A DNA stretch of 64,000 nucleotides from Puccinellia tenuiflora (GCA_012064385.1 QRDG01000393.1:1346846-1410845); one strand, 5' to 3'. Positions 1 to 13,084 are shown, numbered from the stretch's first letter. The notes: generated by a model from the sequence alone, not told the origin. Numbers and translations are program-made.

Positions 1-197
1 CGTCAAATTGGGCAAAGACGCCGCGAGCGCTCGTGGCCTCTCTGTAGCTCTCTGCATCTCCGGGGAAGGTTCTTAAGCCACGTCATGGCTTCTCTCATGG
101 TCGTGTGAGCCGACGAGTCTAGCAAGTCCGGAGAATATTGGACTACGGCTGAGAAATGGAGCTACAACTTAAATCCTTAACAGTTTTCTACAAAGTA

Positions 198-355
198 CTC
201 CTTCCGTTCCATTATACAATCCTTTTTAGCAGGCTAGTTTATCTTACTAAAAAAGCTTATATTAATATTTTGAATATTTTAATATAGAGCACATACGAGA
301 AAAAATAGTGATCCAAAGAAAAGTAGAACATCAAAAACTTTGAAATGGAGGGAGT
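198..355. mobile_element. Stowaway-type MITE (Tc1/Mariner)
   Basis: A 158-bp AT-rich element is flanked by TA dinucleotides at 196-197 and 356-357. Its left end reads CTCCTTCCGTTCCA and its right end, reversed, CTCCCTCCATTTCA. CTCCCTCCGT-type termini and a TA target duplication are the hallmark of grass Stowaway MITEs. It has no coding capacity. Confidence 0.8.
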
Positions 356-869
356 AAGTGTTAATATATAGAAATTTTGTTAGAAGGCCACTACCTTTTC
401 CATTAGGAGGAGGAACAAAATATAATTATAAGACATTTGGCATTGTACCGGATGGACAAGAACGAGAAAACTCCACGGACCACATGTGGACTACTCAAGA
501 AAAACTAGAGCAGACACTTGATATCGTCAAGTCGTGAGATGAGAAAACTCGCTTGGTTAGTCTCAGACGACTCGCTACAAAATCTTCTATTGTGCTTCTT
601 CCCACACATCTTGGATAATATATACATGTCTCAAATTTGATTCCTTCAGTTGCATGTAGCAGTGATAGGGAAGCTTGTGTAACACCAGTCACCCAAAGGA
701 ATGTGTTACCGTGATGATGCATGTTGAAGTCAATTATCCACCAAGCCCCGCGCGTCGGGCCTAGGTCGGGTTCCTCGTGGTTAGGTGCCCGACGGCGATG
801 GTGGACTAGTGGGCTGACCAACTCTGGATTTGTGAGAGAAACAATACCCGAAAATGGGGCCCATATTCA
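356..869. other. unassigned sequence with a 108-codon minus-strand ORF
   Basis: No gene is recognised here. A minus-strand ORF at 495-821 has mixed, protein-like composition (for example FLWVTGVTQASLSLL near residue 41). It has no recognised domain, promoter or splice context. It may be a fragment of a transposon or gene, or chance. Confidence 0.3.
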
Positions 870-1500
870 ATGGGGTCGATAACGGCGATGTTTGTGGCTG
901 ACGTCACCGCTGCACTCTCGTCTCCACGTCCTAGTTCTTCATGGGAAGCCGTAGATCCGGGCTCCTCAGATCAGACGATGTCGGCATCAGACTGTACTTC
1001 CCTCTTGAGGGTTTCGTTTGAAGTAGGGTCGAGCCAGCGGGGCATGAGGTTCGTGTTGGTGGTCGAAGACTATGAAGATGCGTGAGGACGGGGTCACGAC
1101 AAAGTTGTGGTAGTCATCTGTTTAGCGACGTGTCTGCAGGTTCAGTGTGCTTTATCTGTGGCTTGAAGTCGGAGCTGTGGCGGCGAGGTTTGTGCAGTGG
1201 CGAGGTATGTGCGGGGACAAGGTCCGTGCGGCGAGCCGGCGATGATGATCCAGTTTTTTGGCGGTTATTATGGCTTCATTGTGGCGAGCGCGTCTTCCAG
1301 TGGAAGTCTATGCCGAAGTCGGGCTTGTTATCACATGGATGTGCGATGACGATGATGCTTGTGCGCTTCTCGTTTGTGTGTTTCTCTCCTCGGTGGTGTG
1401 TGTCTTATCATTGTTGATTACTAGTTCAGTGGGCCGCGTTGTACTGGTTTTCACGCGGTTTCCTATAATTAAGTGAACAACTTGACTTTTTTTATCAATG
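870..1500 (+). other. LINE-like 3' region (tentative)
   Basis: GC-rich sequence ends near 1480-1500 in a TTTATCAATGAAAA-type tail, which resembles the 3' ends of grass non-LTR retrotransposons in sense orientation. The ORFs here (870-1085, 1082-1417) overlap and lack recognised domains. The family is not identified and no target duplication was found. Confidence 0.3.
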
Positions 1501-2012
1501 AAAATTTACATTTTTCCTTTTTTTTAAAGGATACGTATTGCTTTCCTGGCTCACCATGCTAGGCGCCTAGGACAGTCAGAATTTGAAAAGACTTCAATTG
1601 GTTGACTGTGAAATGTATGAGGAATAATTTAACAAGAGGTGTTTTGCTAATCCATGTTCATATTGTTGGCACCTGAAACACCTGTGAGGAGCCTTTGATT
1701 AGATGTGTGTGCCTCTGATCTGAAATGCTCGATGAGAAGAGATCAATCACAGTACATACGCTGAAAGTCTGAATATAGCACAATCGGACGAAGAGAAGTG
1801 TTGTAAGCCTATAATCACGCCTTTCTGATAAACATCACATCCCCCCTGGTCTGTGCCAGCGAAGTGACGATCCCTCTCGCATCAGTCTAATCATTCTTAG
1901 CTCAGCTCATTAGTTCACGACAGATAGCAGATAGTTCCCTCCTCATTTTCGAGATACAAGTCTGAGCTCTCACCTGCTCCATAACAATTGTGGCAGTGAG
2001 TAGGCATTGTTG

Positions 2013-3202
2013 GTAGATGGTGAGTGATTAGCCAAAAACAACCAGTTTGGTGCAAAATGTTCGAAAAACCACCGGTTTTCGTTTTCGTAACAAATACCCA
2101 CCACATTTGGGTTCAACGTTCGCAGAATACACTGATGACGAGTTGAGCGCGAATTGACGGCTAAACTGACATGCGGGTCCCACCTGTCGGGCCGACGTGG
2201 CAAGCTGAGCTGGCCGGATCAACTCGGTCCCACTTGTCAGCCCAATTAAAAATATCAAAATATTTAAAAAAGTAAATATATAAGAAAATCCAAAAAAAAA
2301 AATTCACTCATGCACGGTGCGCCAGGGGAGGAGCGGCCGCTGCCGGCCGTCGAGCCCCCCGCTCCGGCCAGCCGCCGCCATGGACGGCACGAGCGAGCTC
2401 CGCTTGGGAGCTCGCGGAGACGTGCTCGTGGGCGGACAGACAGCTAGGATGGCGTTGCTCCTGCTGCTTCACGTCGTGCTGCTCGGGGCGGCAGCCAGAG
2501 CTCCGGCGGCGGAGGCGCGGTCGAGCGCGGGCAGGGCGGCGCGGTCGAGCGCGGGCGACGCAAGCGGCGCGGGCGAGCGCGAGCAGGCCGGCCGCGGCGA
2601 GCTCGAGCGCGAGCAGGCCGACGAGCAGCGCGAGCACGGCGACGAGCAGGCCGGCGAGCAGCGCGAGCACAGCGAGCAGGCCGCGGCGAGCTCGAGTACG
2701 CACAGGCCGACGCGGCGGCGAGCACAAGCAGCCGCGGCGAGCGGGAGCGCGAGCAGGCCGGTCGCGGCGACGAGCAGGCCACGACGAGCGCGAGCGCGAG
2801 CAGGCCGGTGCAGCCGCAGCACGAGCACGAGCCGGACGCGCGAGGCCGTAGGAGCGCCGGCCGAGCTGGAGTTCCACACCGGCTCGCCGTCGTTGTCTGT
2901 GAGGACGAGCTGGTTTTTTTCTCTTTTTAGACATTTTTTTATTTTTTAAATTAACTGACTAGTGGGACCGAGTCTAAATTTGCAAATTGATCCTAATAAG
3001 TAGGGCTCCCCATGCCACGTCAGCCTGGCAGGTGGGACCCGCATGTCAGTTCCGCCGTCAATTCACGTTCAATTCACGATTAGTGTATTATGCCAACGTT
3101 GAACCCAAATGTGGTGGGTATTTGCTACGAAAACGAAAACCGGTGGTTTTCCGAACATTTTGCACCAAACTGGTGGTTTTATGCTAATCACTCGTAGATG
3201 GT
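2013..3202. mobile_element. Pack-MULE-like element with 9-bp target duplication
   Basis: The element itself is 2022-3193 (1172 bp). It starts GAGTGATTAGC and ends GCTAATCACTC, with terminal inverted repeats of about 240 bp on each side. The flanks are perfect 9-bp duplications GTAGATGGT at 2013-2021 and 3194-3202, which is the Mutator superfamily signature. Block B (about 21770) preserves the unfilled site. The interior (2308-2945) is very GC-rich with ORFs in several frames and no transposase, as expected of a non-autonomous MULE carrying foreign or low-complexity DNA. None of those ORFs is a convincing protein: they are largely translations of a GAGCGCGAGCAGGCC-type repeat. Confidence 0.88.
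2540..2815. repeat. GC-rich degenerate minisatellite inside the MULE
   Basis: Irregular repeats of GAGCGCGAGCAGGCC and GGCGAGCAGC-type units make up most of the MULE interior. They give Ala/Arg/Ser-rich translations on both strands. Confidence 0.6.
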
Positions 3203-3526
3203 ACACCCCAGAATCTCCCATTACCTGTCATAGTTGTTTCATCGACAAGTGTCAGGAGCACAACGTTTTCTTTTCTTTGATAGAGTATTTTTTTCGTGTG
3301 GGGAAACAGCAAAAGTGTTGGCATTTTGTTCTTGGTGGAGGAGCGCGACACGTTGCAGTGGATGACGTTAATTTGTGTTGCCTCGTATTTTAGAATTTGT
3401 GTCCTTTTAGAAAAGCAGTGTTCGAGAATATATTACATCCACAAGGTCATATTGATACTGTTGGACTAGGATAAAACACCGAGTTTGGCATAAAATGTTG
3501 TCGACGATAATACGATTACGACTAGT

Positions 3527-5114
3527 TGATGGTAGATATTGATAAGTTGGGTGGTGCCCCAAGCGAAAGTGGAATTGCAGCTAGTAGCAGTTTTCCCTCA
3601 ATTAAGAACCGGGGTTTATCGAACCAGTAGGACTTTGAAATCAACAACGAGGTGAATGATGAAGATCTCTGGCGCTTAGGGATACCTTTAACAGACGTGG
3701 ACCTGCACACACTCAACCAAATACTTTGTCCCCAATGGCGGAGAGGTTGTCAATCTCTCCGGTCTCGCAGAACACAAAGCGGTTAATTGTATGATGAAAT
3801 AGATAAAATATGAAAAGTGACCAGAGAAATAATGATAATTAAAAGTAAGTAAATGAGGTTGTAAACAATATAAAAAGATGGACCGGGGGATATGGGTTCA
3901 GTAGTGGAGTCTCTCAAGTAAATAAAATATGCATGTGATGGGTGAACGAATTACAGCTAGGCAATTGACAAGATCATGACACAAACCCAATTTAGCTATG
4001 ACAAAAAGGACATGATAATATTTATGGAGGCATCACGACAAGGAACAAAAACCGTTGAGTCCAACTGCGTCTTTGTCTAAAAAGTCCACCGTGGGATCGC
4101 TATCCAGCCTGTCACCCAACGGTATTAAGTTGCAAGCAACAGACAATTGCATTAAGTAAATTGCATGAAGTAACCAATACTAATATGAAAATAGATATTA
4201 ACACCGCTGTTTTACCCTTAGTAGCAACAGCACACCCTCGCCCTTAGACGTTTCTTTCACTCGTGCCCAGGAACAAAAGGGGCATGAACCCACTATCTAG
4301 CATAAATACCGTCTGTTAGAGATACACACAATCAATTGTCCAAAGTAACTACGCACATCGGAGAGCATGCAAGAACATAAATTACTCATATAAGAATCAT
4401 GCACAATCTGAACATAACTTCATAATCCATCGGATCCCAGCAAACACATCACATAGCATTACAATAATCGATCTTGATCATGTTAAGCAGCTCACAAGAT
4501 CATAAGACATGAAGCACAAGAGAGAGAGAATACCAACTAGCTACTGCCATGGACCCGTAGTCCAAGATGAGACTACAGGAAGGCATGGCGATGAAGAGCC
4601 CTCCGGGATCGATCTCCCCTCTGGTAGAGTGCCGAGATCAGCTTCAGATTGGACCCCGAACTAGGGTTTTCGGTGACGGCGTGTCAGGGTCGACTTTCTG
4701 GAAAATAATGGCCGCCTCGACGTTTTTAGGTTTTTAGGGATTTTATAGGCGTCGGAGGGGGCCGAGGGGGTGCCCGAGGAGCAGGGGCGGGCCCCACCCG
4801 CGGGTCCCAGGGGGCCGCGGCAGGAGGCCGCCTGCGCCCTGTGGGTGGCCCCTCAGGCTCCCCTTTGGTCTTCTGGTGCCATTCGTCGAGTAAAAATTCT
4901 CAGTAAATTTTCGTCCAATTCCGAGTATATTTCCAGAAGTAAATTTTCTGAAATACAAAAACAGCAAAAGCAGGGAACTGGCACTTGGCATCTTGTCAAT
5001 AGGTTAGTCCGACAAAATGCATAAAAATGATATAAATGACAGTAAAAACAAGTGACAATATCACAAAACTAGCATGGATCACTCAAAAATTATAGATACG
5101 TTTGAGACGTATCA
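3527..5114 (-). repeat. G-1 left LTR (3' LTR)
   Basis: A 1588-bp direct repeat of 13085-14687. In element orientation it starts TGATACGTCTCAAACGTATC, an imperfect hairpin at the LTR terminus. A short ORF (4743-4991) is part of the LTR and is not a gene. Confidence 0.9.
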
Positions 5115-6918
5115 GCATCCCCAAGCTTAACTCCTACTCGTCCTCGAGTAGGTAAGTGATAACAAATAATTTTTGATGAGACATGCAACCAACACAATCT
5201 TGATCAAGATAGTAATGCAAAGCACATGAAGTGAATAAGGTGATCCAAAACAATTGTCTATAGTTGACATTAAACAAACAATGATTAACAAACGCTAGCT
5301 AACAAATGCTAGAAACTTTTCATGAATAAGTGCGTTGGAGACATGGAACCATACATAAGACATAAGGTTTAGAAAGAAGAATTGCGAATTATGTCTCCAA
5401 TGTAAAGTATCAATCATTCTTCAAAGCATCTAATTAGTCATTCATGAAAATAGCCAAGCTCAAGTCAGGTGTCCTAATCCATCTACTTCACAAATCAACT
5501 GTTTCGAAGTCTACTCAACTAGTGCAAGTAAGAAGTGGCTTTGGCACCATGATGTTATGGCAAAGAGAACAATGATGGAGGTTTGGAAGGTCAAAAAGAA
5601 AGGCTCAAATAGTGGAGAAAGTAACCACAAGACAGAAGGAAGTCCCGTAGTTGACACTGTATGAGGAGTAGTGATTGCCATGCAATGGATGCACATAGAG
5701 CTATAAGTGTATGAAAGCTCTCCAATGGAACTAGTGGGGGTGCATCCAACTTGCTTGCTCATGAAGACCTAGAGCTCACTTGAGGAGGCTCATCCTTGAA
5801 ATATACAAGCCAAGTTCTATAACGTTAATTCCCCACATAGTTATACAAATGAAACATGAAAACTCTCTATAATGAAGTGTAGGTGCTAACTAGCTCAAGT
5901 GTGGAATAAAGGATACTAGTGCTGCCCCCTCTCTCTTTTATATTTCTCTTCTTCTTCTCTTCTTTTTTTATTGTGGCCTCCGTGGCTATTTTAAATTTTC
6001 TCTCATTTGTCTCTTTTGGACTCTTTTATGTGGCCACTTTGGACTCTTTTCAATATACTCACAGGTAGGGGAACACTCTATTTTTACAAGATGATCATCA
6101 CACTTTTGGTACTTATAACTCATAAGACTAATACATGATGTATAAAAGAAGATATGCATGATCGAGCGTAGTATGAAAAAAAAATGTAGAACATGTGGCA
6201 AGCCACGTTGCACACTAACTCAATGATCAAGCAAACTATATGATAATGAAGAATGACATCAAGTCATGTAATGTAATGATGGATGTTGCATGGCAATGTA
6301 TCTTGGAACGGCTATGGAAATGCCGTGATAGGTAGGTATGGTGGCTGTTTTGAGGAAGATAGTTGGCTTATGTGTAGGAGAACAGGATGAAGTTCTCCCA
6401 CGGAGTTGGATGTGCTCGCGAAGTATGCACCAATCTCAATGTGAGAGAGGGCATTGCGCAGCACCGAAGAGGCTAGCAAAATATGGAAGTGGAAGTGCCA
6501 AAACCAAAACTCAACAATGCATTTCGTATATTGCAAACAACTAGCAGTTTCAATGTTCCACAAATGGTTAGAGACACCCCGGGAGGGATCGTGGCGGCGA
6601 CACAAGTGCCCCGTTGGCTTCCCTGACCGTTTCAGTAACTACCCACTAGGAACTTATTTTCAACTTAGTAGAATTTATGACACATTGGCATTGTTGACTT
6701 TAGGTTGTTTAGTTCAGAAAAGTACGGCTCCACATTTTAATAACACCTCTCCACTAATCAGCTCTAACACCATTAACCAACACATTTTTAGTTATTTTAG
6801 TGCCTCAAAACAATTGAAGGGTATCAAATTATCCACATAGTGATCTACAAGACTATGCAGGTTTTTCTACTTCATACCACTGCCACATGCATTGCATTTT
6901 TCCGATCTAACACATTAA
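5115..6918 (-). other. G-1 internal non-coding region
   Basis: This is AT-rich, begins with the purine-rich tract next to the 3' LTR (GCATCCCCAAGCTT on the plus strand) and is collinear with 37510-39330 of G-2. It contains only short ORFs shared by neither copy. I see no protein domain here. Confidence 0.75.
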
Positions 6919-9900
6919 CCAAGTGTAATGCCCCGGGGGTTTTCCCCAAATTAGAATTTGCTTGTTATTTTATTTTTGCATCATCATGACATCAGCATCA
7001 TGGCATCGCATGTTTTTGTCCGCAAAAACTATTTTTAATAAACCCTATTTTATTTTTCTAAAATTGTCGGAAAAGTTTTACCGAGACAGTCGTCTCCGTT
7101 TTTGAAAATTAATTTGCCAAATTAAATTTTGCAAAAGAAAATAAATATTTTTGAGTTAGAGAGAGAGCAGCCCAGCTAGCTAGGCCCAAAAGCCCAGCAA
7201 AGCAAACCCTAGAGCAAACCCTAGCCAGCCCCCTGGTCTTTTTCTGTTCCTACCCCCTGTGTTTTGCAGCCGCCCTCCTCTTTTTCCTCCTTTTTCAGTT
7301 CAAGCCCTTCCACCTCACGTCTTGGTCCTTTTTCTTTTTTTTTAGGCCCCTGCCCCTTTTCTTTTCCTTTCTTTTTCCTTCTCTCCCTCTCTCTCTTACC
7401 TTCTTTCTCCATCTCCCCCGTGCTCGAGCTCCCTCTCCCGCCGTGCTCCCCTTCTCCTGGCCGAGCCCTCCTTGCCCCAACCGGCTCCCCATCTCCTCCA
7501 TCCACCTCCTCTCCCGCGCCTCCCCTTGCTCTCTTCTCCCCTGGTAGGTGCGCCGCCGCCGACCCCTAGCTCCCCTGCTCTCCCCGCCGGCGCTCCTCTC
7601 CCTCCCTCCTGCTGCCCCGTCGGTCGAGCTCTCCTTCCCCGCTCGACCGCGCCGCGTCGGCCTCCTTCCGCCCCGGTCATGCTCGCCTCTAGCTAGCCCT
7701 CCACCAGCTCGCTCCCTTGCTCCGGCCCGCCGTCCTCGCTCACGGCCGTCCCCGAGCTCGACCTCCCCATGGCGCACCTCCCTCCTCTCCTCCCTGGCCG
7801 CGCGTCGCCGTCCCACCTCTCCCCGCGTCGGCGAGCAGCCACGTGTCCACGCCCTGCCTCCTCCTCGGCCGCGTGCACGAGCCCGCCTCCATCCCATCGC
7901 CCCTCGTCCTGCTCCTGCTGGCCTCCTGCGTGGAGCTCCCCGCGGCCGCCCTCTCCTCACCACCTCGCGCCTGCGCCCACGCCTCTGATTCTCTCGACCT
8001 CGCGCCGCCGTGTCTAGCCTCCTCGCTATGGCCTGAGCTGCTCCTGCCCATGACCTTCTCCGTGTATGTCTCCGGCGTCCGCAACGTGTTCGCTAAAATT
8101 CCCACAAGAAAACAAACCGGTGCCCTTCTCCGTTTTTGATTTCCCGATGTTTCCCGTTTCCCCGACGTGCCCGTCGTGGTTCCCCGATGCCTCCGTGAAG
8201 GCGGTTTCCCGACGTCTCCGTCCCCGTTTTCCCGGCCATTCCCCGTTTCCGTCTCCGACGCCTCCGTGACGTGTTCCCCGATGGTTCCCCGTTCCCGTTC
8301 CCGACGCTTTCCCGTCGTGAAGCACCGTGAAGCCAAATCCCCGACGCCAAGTTCTCCGATGCCGTGAACCACGACGACCGTGAACAGTGATACGACAAGA
8401 TCTTCCCCGACACCGAAACCCGACAAGATCCCCGATCCCCGACCACCGTGGAACCCCGACGACCCCGAAGCCCGGAACGCCAAGGTCCGCCACGACGACG
8501 ACCCGAGTACAACTACTTCCACGACGTCGACTACCTCGACTACTTCGACTCCGGATGAACGACTACCTCGACTCCGGACGATCGACTACTTCGACTACGA
8601 CCCGAAGACGACGGTTTCGAATCCGAAGTTCCTCGTTTCCGATGTGTGACCCCAACCCTAAACCCCTATACCATATATATGCGTATCTTATAAAATCATG
8701 CATCATTGATTAACATCGCACCTTTATCCATTTAGTCAAATTAAATCAACTAATTATGGGATTTGTCCGGTGCATCTAAATTGTGCACCGATCCCATTTA
8801 AAATGCTTTTGCCATGTGTTAGGGAATAAAATTGGATAACATTTAATTTGTCATGCATCATGTCATCAACATGCCGCTTCTTTTGCCATAGAAGTAAAAT
8901 GCATCTTTTGCCTTCCAGTGTTTGTTGCTTCTCCGGGAATAGGACGTTGAGTTGATGTGAGCAACGACAGGTTCTGCTACCTCTACCGGATTGCAGGCAA
9001 GTGATACTCCCTTGCTATCTTTGCTTGTTTTCTGTCTCTTACACCTCCTATCTTTTGTTCCTTGCTAGCCTTATGTCACGATGCTTGTGTCTCGATCCTA
9101 TATGCATGTTTACCTTGCAGCCATGATATAGCCACACCCCCACATCCTATCACCCTGTTGTTTGTTTACTTTGTTAGCCTTGCGAGTCGTAGTGCATGCT
9201 TAGGTGCTTTGCTTCAGTCCTGTTATCTTTTTGTCTAGTCTTGTTGATAACATGATAGCTAGGCTCAACTAAAATGGTAATCTTTACTTTCTGTTGCGAT
9301 GGGAATAATATAATAAAGATAAGGCACCGGCGGAAGGCCAATCGTGGTGATTTGTTCTGCTAGTGTCGCCTAGGACCCGAGTTCTTTTCCGCTGATCCAA
9401 GACTGAGCGCACTAACCACATGTGGGAGTTCTATGGGCCTCCCCGCAATCTATTACCGGATCCTCAAACTTGTCCAGGATGCCACAAGTAGTTCAGGTGT
9501 TTCAGTAGGTCTTGCTGCCTGGTCGTTTATCGAATGTGGACGGAGGGCAATCGTATGAGTGTTCCTCCCGAAGCCGCGCACGCAACGGTTAGGCCCACCT
9601 CGAAGCTTCGGCCGGACTCTCAAGGTGGATCAGACCTAGCTAGGTGGCTCCCTGGACTTGTTTGTAGAGAAGGGAAGTATTGCGTCGAAACCTCCACCGG
9701 TACACCTCTAAGCGAGAGTTTCGATGCGTGTGGGTTCATTGGTGCATCCCTGCAGGGTGAAATCTTTTCGAAAAGCCGTGTCCGCGGTTATGGACGACTT
9801 GGTGAAATGCGCTGGCTAAAAAGATCATAGACAACTTGCACCTTATGATGATAATAACTTGACTAGTAAGATAGATTACATGAATAATAATCTGATTAAA

Positions 9901-10570
9901 AACTTGATCAACCGTGTGAGTGCCCAGACTTCTTCCTCGTGGGCTGAGGATACGAGGGAGTCGTTTTAGGGCGGGTTTGTTTGGTGAGTAGTATAGTTGG
10001 TCCCTTATGCGCTCTCTTACCTTGTCTCTGATAGACGGAAGTTGTAGTGTGTATCTATAAGTTGTTAGTGCTGCTTGCCGCCTCAATCGCTAATCCTCTT
10101 TCCCCGGAATTCCAGCTTTGATATCTTGTGAGTATTACTTGCCAGTACTGTTTTATAGTACTGACCCCTTCGGGGCTGCTATTCCAATGCAGCCAACAGG
10201 TTTGAAGTGTGACGACGTTAGCTTGGGAATCCCTCCGGCTTGGCCTGGGCAGGGATATGGTGCCTTCGTTTATCTTCAGGACTCTTAGTCCAATTTGTTT
10301 CTTGTCCGTAGCCGGACGCTACCCGCTTCCGTTGTTATTTTGGATCTTTGTATTGTATCTTTGCTCTTGACTCGGTGAGTCGTTGTTGTATATATGTTCT
10401 TTTGTGGGTTCCATCGAGAACTGTTGTAATGTTATCACTATTCCACCCGCATAACGTGTGTGTTGCGACGTGCACGTTATGCCTGGTGGGCGTCCTTTAG
10501 GATCGTTATTATGCGGATTTGGCTGGAACGCTAAATCTGCATAGTACCGATCTTGGGGCGTTACACCAAG
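6919..10570. mobile_element. probable solo LTR of a large (LARD/Gypsy-like) element
   Basis: The insert 6924-10565 (3642 bp) starts TGTAATGCCCC and ends GGGGCGTTACA. It is flanked by CCAAG duplications at 6919-6923 and 10566-10570. The matching place in G-2 (near 39330, ...CAACCAAGCAAC) is empty, which confirms a single precise insertion. There is no internal domain, PBS or gag, so a solo LTR is more likely than a full element. A LARD with unrecognised structure is the alternative. Confidence 0.75.
7230..8650. repeat. GC-rich low-complexity core of the solo LTR
   Basis: This stretch is C/T-rich (CTTTTCCTT, CTCCCTC runs), then has degenerate TTCCCCGA/TTCCCGACG repeats at 8130-8330 and a CGACTACTTCGACTAC-type repeat at 8500-8610. 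Long ORFs on both strands (7295-7963 minus, 7740-8522 minus, 7548-7988 plus) are by-products of biased composition, not genes. Confidence 0.6.
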
Positions 10571-11640
10571 CAACCAAAAACAACTCTCCAACAAATATAA
10601 GTGAAGAACAAGAGAGTTTAACTTAACAACTAGCAGCTCTAAACAAGATAAAAGCTAAAAGCGAGAGCTTACTAGAAAACAGACAGTAGTTAAGAATACT
10701 CAAAAAGATATAAGCGAAGCAAAAGAGTATTCAAACGAAAAAGCGGAGCGTGTCTCTCTCCCACACAAATAAAGCTAGGATCTAACAAAGATATGACTAA
10801 CAAACAAACAAAACTGAAAGTAAAAAGAGGCTCCAAGCATAACACATAATATGTAAAGTGATAAAAACGAAGTTCAATGAAGACGACCTTATGATAGTCG
10901 ATGAAGATGAGGGGATGCCTTGGGCATCCCCAAGCTTTGACTCTTGATAGTTCTTGATATTCAGAGGGGGTGCCATGGGGGAATCCCCAAGCTTGAGCTT
11001 TGATCCATCATCGATTTCTTCATATTCCTCTCCTTTAGAACTTAAAAACTCTCTTCACACAAAACTTCTCATAATTTGATTAAAGGGTTAGTGCTCATAA
11101 ATTAAAATGCACATATGTACAACTCATGACAAATTGCAAACCAACTTCATTAGACATTAGCTACTTTTTACTAAGCCTCAATGTGACACTCTACCCCTAG
11201 ATTATCACATATGACGATGGTAAAGAGACAAATGCAAAATAAAAGCAGTATCTATCAAAATCTGAATAGTCTGTAAAGAACGAATTTTTCGAGACACTTC
11301 TAAAGCTCAAATAAAAAAACTTAAAACTAACTAAAGATATATAAAAGCATCAGGCTTGCTGTAAAAAATTCTCAGAAAAATATAAAATTCTGGCGATTTT
11401 AGGATTTTCGTGCAACAGGCGCACAGAATCTGTTTTTAGACAGCAACACAATACCTCGCACTTTCAATGCATTAGAGGCTAAACTTGGCACAAAAAACCA
11501 AAAGAAAAAGATACAATGAAGTTTCTACAGAGGTAATAACTTCATGACTCAAGAAAATCAAAAAGAAAATTAATAATAAAAGATGGGTTGCCTCCCAACA
11601 AGCGCTTTTCTTTAACGCCTTTTAGCTAGGCGCAATGATT

Positions 11641-12801
11641 TCAATGATGCTCTAGTAAGAATAAGAGTTGACAAAAGAGAGCATCAAGAAAAAAATACCA
11701 AACATATTTAAGACTAACCCACTTCCTATTCATAGGCATCTTGTATGAAAATAATTCATTGGAGCATAAAGCTAGTAGCATAGGAAGACAAAGCAAGTGC
11801 GACTTCAAAACTTGCAACATAAAGAGAGGTGTCTTAGTAACATTAGAACTCCAACAACCATATTTTGCTCTCTCATAATAATTTTCAGTAGCATCATGAA
11901 CAAACTCAACAATGTAATTATCACTTAAAACAGGCTTTTCATGATCTACAAACAAATAATTTCGGTCCATCTCAAAAATAGTGGGATCAAACCCATTTTC
12001 AATAGCATTATAATTTTTATTATCAAGTAACATAGGACCATCGTCAAGAGCTTTATCATATAGACTTTCTAAGCACAACTCTTCATTATCATGCATCTCA
12101 ATGGTTGGAGTAAATAAAGGATTATCATAAAATTTATCAATATAGCACGGATTATCATATATAACAAGATCATTTTTATCAAAAAGGGATGTTTCAAGCA
12201 AATCAATAGGATCATAGCATCCATTCTCCTTTGGTGAGCAAGGAGGACAATCAAATAATGTATGAGTTAGAGCGTTACTCTCATTAGAAGGTAGAGATGG
12301 GTATCTACTCCATTCTCCCTCCTCTTGTTCGTCATTCTCCTCGTTTTCATCCAATGAGCTTCCAGTTTTAACAATTTCTTCTTCCATAGGCTCCTGCACG
12401 GCATTAGTCTCTTCTTCTGGGGGAGATAAACCCTTAAGATATTCAGTAATATAGCAATTTTCATCTTTTTAATTATCCATGCAATAATTAAGTATAGCAA
12501 AACTGTCAGATTTATAAGGAGCATCATCATCATTTTCAATCAAAGAAGAAATTTCTTAAGCACCCTTCCACGCAATAAATTCTTCAATAGGTTCCACATC
12601 ATAAAAATCATAGTTTCCCTTAGCATAAGATGCTAAGGTTTCATTATCATTACCAGCACATTGAAAAGGAATGTGTTTAAAATTCATGCTACAACTAGAC
12701 TCATCACAGCAATAAGATATATCATAATTTAAGCACAAGTCTCTAGCATAATTGTTCAGAGTATTAATTATTTTCCATAAGTGTATCCCTTTTTGTGACA
12801 A
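11641..12801 (-). pseudogene. decayed G-1 internal ORF (unknown product)
   Basis: Three consecutive minus-strand ORF pieces (12556-12801, 12267-12539, 11641-12399) form a broken reading region just inside the 5' LTR. The predicted protein is rich in Asp, Glu and Asn (for example DENEENDEQEEGEW near the start of the last piece) and ends in a hydrophobic stretch. It shows no gag, protease or polymerase motif. Frame changes and stops separate the pieces. Its position matches the gag-protease region of G-2, but the sequence is not recognisably the same protein. I do not know a function. Confidence 0.45.
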
Positions 12802-13057
12802 GCGGTATTCCTTATAATATTCTTATTGATCTTCCGTGAATCCGCCTTGCCAATAAGACCTAGTTTCAAAGAAGTTAACTATTGAGAACAAGTAAATAAC
12901 TAAGCATACTAACAAAACGAAAATAAAGACTACACTATTTTTGGGGTTTTAAAATTTTAAAACAGGAAAATAAACTAAACGAGAAATAAAGCAAGCAAGA
13001 CAAAAACAAAGTAAAGAGATTGAGGGTATGAGACTCCCCTTGCTGCAGCTCCAAAGT

Positions 13058-13074
13058 CCCCGGCAACGGCGCCA
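13058..13074 (-). other. primer-binding site of G-1 (tRNA-Asp)
   Basis: The plus-strand sequence CCCCGGCAACGGCGCCA equals the 3' end of plant tRNA-Asp(GTC) including CCA. The minus strand is therefore the primer-binding site. It lies 10 bp from the LTR edge. Confidence 0.85.
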
Positions 13075-13084
13075 GAAAACTGCT

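Larger units (their letters stand above)
1380..3521 (+). repeat. diverged duplicated block A (pair of 21320-22135)
   Basis: Positions 1380-2021 and 3203-3521 align collinearly with 21320-22135 (block B). Shared stretches include the TTGAAAAGA...TTCAATTGGTT region near 1587 and 21490, and the TTTTTTTCGTGTGGGG region near 3290 and 21870. The block is interrupted by the 2022-3193 element. It resumes after the Gypsy element G-1 at about 14693-14770, where AAGGCACTGCTCGCGTGTTG matches 22087. No gene is recognised in either copy. Confidence 0.8.

Noticed and set aside
2308..2949. A 208-210 codon protein-coding gene in the Pack-MULE
   Set aside because: Both strands are open because of the GC-rich repeat. 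The translations are Ala/Arg-rich low complexity without a domain.
7295..8522. Long ORFs of 155-260 codons inside the solo LTR
   Set aside because: They overlap on both strands in GC-rich simple sequence and show no domain, so they are composition artefacts.
13058..13074. A tRNA-Asp gene
   Set aside because: Only the 3' terminal 17 bases match. They are a retrotransposon primer-binding site, with no cloverleaf upstream.
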